Source: Flectobacillus longus
GTDB taxonomy: Bacteria > Bacteroidota > Bacteroidia > Cytophagales > Spirosomataceae
Assembly: GCF_030056705.1 (NCBI RefSeq)
Contig: NZ_JASHIC010000035.1
Span: 1 to 64,000 of the forward strand
Length of the DNA stretch: 64,000 nt
Direction of reading: 5' to 3'
Position numbers and translations under genes: made by a program. Of this stretch, positions 62,381 through 64,000 are shown in pieces. The notes beneath the pieces are model-generated. The model worked only from the letters and a program-made list of their open reading frames with translations. It ran no database searches and was not told where the DNA came from. Within the stretch, counting starts at the first letter, position 1. Each line of letters starts with the position of its first letter.

Positions 62381-63064
62381 ATGAAAATATTAATCGTAGA
62401 AGACCATCCTGAACTGGCTCAAAATATTTTCCAGTTTCTCAGCAAAGAAGGCATTGTATGTGAACTTTGCGCCACTGCCCAACAAGCCGAAGACCGCTTG
62501 CTGGGTTTTGAATATGATTGTATTGTGTTAGATATTATGTTGCCCGATGGCAATGGTTTAGATATACTCCGTTTTATCAAACGAAATAAGATTCAAAGTT
62601 GCGTACTAATTATTTCTGCCAAAAACTCCTTAGACGACAAAATAATAGGGTTAGAAATTGGTGCGGATGATTATCTCACAAAACCCTTTCATTTATCGGA
62701 GCTATTAGCCAGATTACGAGCACTTTATCGCAGAAACCATTTAGGAGGTGACAACGTGGTGACCTTCAATGAAATAACTATTAATACCACCACCTACGAA
62801 GTACAGGTAAACCAACAAACCTTAGATTTGACCAAAAAGGAGTTTGATTTATTGGTTTATTTTTTAGCGAATAAAAACAGAGTTATTACTCGTCAGTCTA
62901 TTGCAGAGCATCTTTGGGGAGATTATACAGATACTTTATCTAATTTTGATTTCGTTTATCAACATGTAAAAAACCTAAGAAAAAAAATAAGCAATTTTGG
63001 TGGAAACGATTATATTTCAACGGTTTATGGTCTTGGGTATAAATTTGATACAAATGCGAAATAG
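62381..63064 (+). CDS. OmpR-type response regulator
   Basis: A 227-residue two-component regulator. The receiver domain has the acidic pair in IVEDHPELAQ, phospho-acceptor Asp51 in CIVLDIMLPDGNG, Ser/Lys in LIISAKNSLDD and DDYLTKPFHLSELLARLRAL. The DNA-binding winged helix covers about residues 130-225 (LDLTKKEFDLLVYFLANKNRVITRQSIAEHLWG and YQHVKNLRKKISNFG, YISTVYGLGYKF). It is divergent from the RND efflux operon and likely controls it in response to the sensor kinase that follows after an unusually long 189-bp gap. Confidence 0.95.
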   Translation: MKILIVEDHPELAQNIFQFLSKEGIVCELCATAQQAEDRLLGFEYDCIVLDIMLPDGNGLDILRFIKRNKIQSCVLIISAKNSLDDKIIGLEIGADDYLTKPFHLSELLARLRALYRRNHLGGDNVVTFNEITINTTTYEVQVNQQTLDLTKKEFDLLVYFLANKNRVITRQSIAEHLWGDYTDTLSNFDFVYQHVKNLRKKISNFGGNDYISTVYGLGYKFDTNAK

Positions 63065-63253
63065 AATGTATTAATGGGCTTTAGGCTGTAAGCCGTAGGC
63101 ATTAAGTTTAATGCTCATTGCAGGCAAGAAGATGGGTAAAATTAAATTTAAGCATTAAATTTTCAGCAAAAGAAACATTTTAAAACTATCTGCCTAATGC
63201 CTGTTCCCTGAGAACTTACGTATTACAAATCCTCTTTGTTGCTACGAAACATT
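63065..63253. other. Repeat-like gap between response regulator and kinase
   Basis: 189 bp without an ORF. GGCATTAAGTTTAATGC (about 63098-63114), GGCTTTAGGCTGTAAGCC and GCCTAATGCCT make short imperfect inverted repeats. Similar GGCTTTAGGC-type filler is common between Bacteroidota genes. Two-component pairs are more often within 10-30 bp. Confidence 0.5.
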
Positions 63254-64000
63254 ATGAAACTCATCAATAAATTCACTTCTTGGTATTTGGGTATTTCGGC
63301 CTTTGTATTTTTGGTCGGAGGAATACTGACTTTTTATAGTTTTGAATCTCATATCGAAATAGCTCAAGCGAAAGAACAAGAGAAGCTATTGCATCATATT
63401 TGTCAAAAAATAAGGAACGGTGTTCCTTATGAAAAACTGGTACGGGAACAACTGCACATTGCTGAAATACCATACAATTCTCCTATCAAAAATGTTTCGC
63501 TATCCGATACTTTGGCATGGAGTCCGCAATTACAACGCATTGACCGCCAGATAAAAGCCTCAGCATCGTACAAAATCAATGGACATCATTATGATATTTC
63601 TGTGTACAATATGATGATTAATACCGACGATGTCACCAAAGTGGTATTTGAATCGATGGCGGGTATTTTCCTATTGCTAATTGTACTTTTGTGGGTTTTC
63701 ATCAGGTTGGGTTCAGAAAGAATTTTAGCTCCTTTTCATAATACTTTAGAGCAAATACATCGTTTTTCTTTAAAGAATAAACAAGCCATCCATCTTACTG
63801 AAACAAGCACCAATGAGTTTAATCAACTAAATCATTTTCTTGAAAAAATGATGAATAAAGCCATTTGTGATTATAATTCCTTGAAAGAGTTTTCTGAAAA
63901 TGCTTCTCATGAATTACAAACTCCTTTGGCTATTATTCAAGGAAAATTGGAGTTACTCATGCAATCGCCTATAAGCGATGAGCAAGCAGGGTTAATTTTA
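63254..64000 (+). CDS. Sensor histidine kinase (partial, runs off window)
   Basis: The first 249 codons of a membrane kinase. Helix 1 (WYLGISAFVFLVGGILTFYSF) and helix 2 (VFESMAGIFLLLIVLLWVFI) enclose a periplasmic loop of about 120 residues, then a HAMP-like stretch and the dimerisation domain with ENASHELQTPLAIIQG, phospho-acceptor His219. The ATP-binding domain lies beyond base 64000. The Q in SHELQTP replaces the more frequent R/K, a variant normal for Bacteroidota kinases. It pairs with the response regulator upstream. Confidence 0.93.
   Translation, partial: MKLINKFTSWYLGISAFVFLVGGILTFYSFESHIEIAQAKEQEKLLHHICQKIRNGVPYEKLVREQLHIAEIPYNSPIKNVSLSDTLAWSPQLQRIDRQIKASASYKINGHHYDISVYNMMINTDDVTKVVFESMAGIFLLLIVLLWVFIRLGSERILAPFHNTLEQIHRFSLKNKQAIHLTETSTNEFNQLNHFLEKMMNKAICDYNSLKEFSENASHELQTPLAIIQGKLELLMQSPISDEQAGLIL

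Noticed and set aside
63098-63114. Riboswitch or sRNA in the response regulator-kinase gap
   Set aside because: Only short imperfect inverted repeats without a recognisable fold or terminator.
1-64000. tRNA, rRNA, insertion sequence or integrase genes
   Set aside because: No cloverleaf, rRNA segment, transposase or integrase motif was seen on either strand.

Overview
The window comes from a low-GC (roughly 37%) member of the Bacteroidota, most likely Cytophagales (Arcicella/Flectobacillus/Emticicia-like; the genus is a guess). The evidence is two SusC/SusD pairs, an ECF sigma/FecR switch, Bacteroidota-type -7 boxes (TAnnTTTG), a long Bacteroidota-type urocanate hydratase and few Shine-Dalgarno sites. 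The centre of the window (about 33.0-39.1 kb) is a plasmid-type replication and partition backbone, so the DNA is probably part of a large plasmid or chromid, or carries an integrated one.

Layout. (1) 0.2-10.2 kb, minus strand: a polysaccharide utilization locus with ECF sigma, FecR anti-sigma, SusC with a signalling (STN) domain, SusD, a GH78-like rhamnosidase and a RhaT-type rhamnose symporter. (2) 10.7-17.3 kb: a Tat-exported Gfo/Idh/MocA oxidoreductase, two cold-shock-domain proteins, a small unannotated ORF, a GH28 polygalacturonase-like enzyme and a SulP anion transporter. The GH28 and rhamnosidase together suggest pectin (rhamnogalacturonan) use. (3) 17.6-25.8 kb: a LysR regulator divergent from a complete hutHIUGF operon (histidine to glutamate plus formate), closed by a strong terminator. 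(4) 26-32.9 kb: a patchwork of a cupin sugar isomerase-like gene, a 36-codon remnant of an alcohol dehydrogenase, a cyclophilin-like lipoprotein, a cupin, an acetyltransferase, a molybdenum hydroxylase pair (IorA/IorB-like), an outer-membrane protein and an AraC regulator.

(5) 33.0-39.1 kb, backbone: a split HipA toxin-antitoxin operon (HipB, HipS-like, HipT-like) with palindromic operators; an array in which parS-like palindromes (core GGACA-AAA-TGTCC) alternate with Rep iterons; parB; parA; a Rep_3 family initiator; and an origin with two DnaA boxes, six tandem iterons at about 21-bp spacing, one outlying iteron and an AT-rich stretch. This combination is the strongest candidate for something not yet described.

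(6) 39.1-56.1 kb: a sialic acid (nan) locus. A FadR-type regulator is followed by SusC/SusD, N-acetylneuraminate lyase, a cyclically permuted mutarotase, an MFS transporter, an AGE-family 2-epimerase, sialidase, GH20 hexosaminidase, sialate O-acetylesterase, an SGNH hydrolase and a YdcF-like protein. A FadR-type palindrome sits directly after the -7 box of the susC promoter. (7) 56.2-64.0 kb: a tripartite RND efflux system on the minus strand, divergent from an OmpR-type response regulator and a histidine kinase that runs off the end. Short dispersed inverted-repeat elements mark several junctions (28.1, 32.9 and 56.1 kb). No tRNA, rRNA, CRISPR array or transposase was seen.
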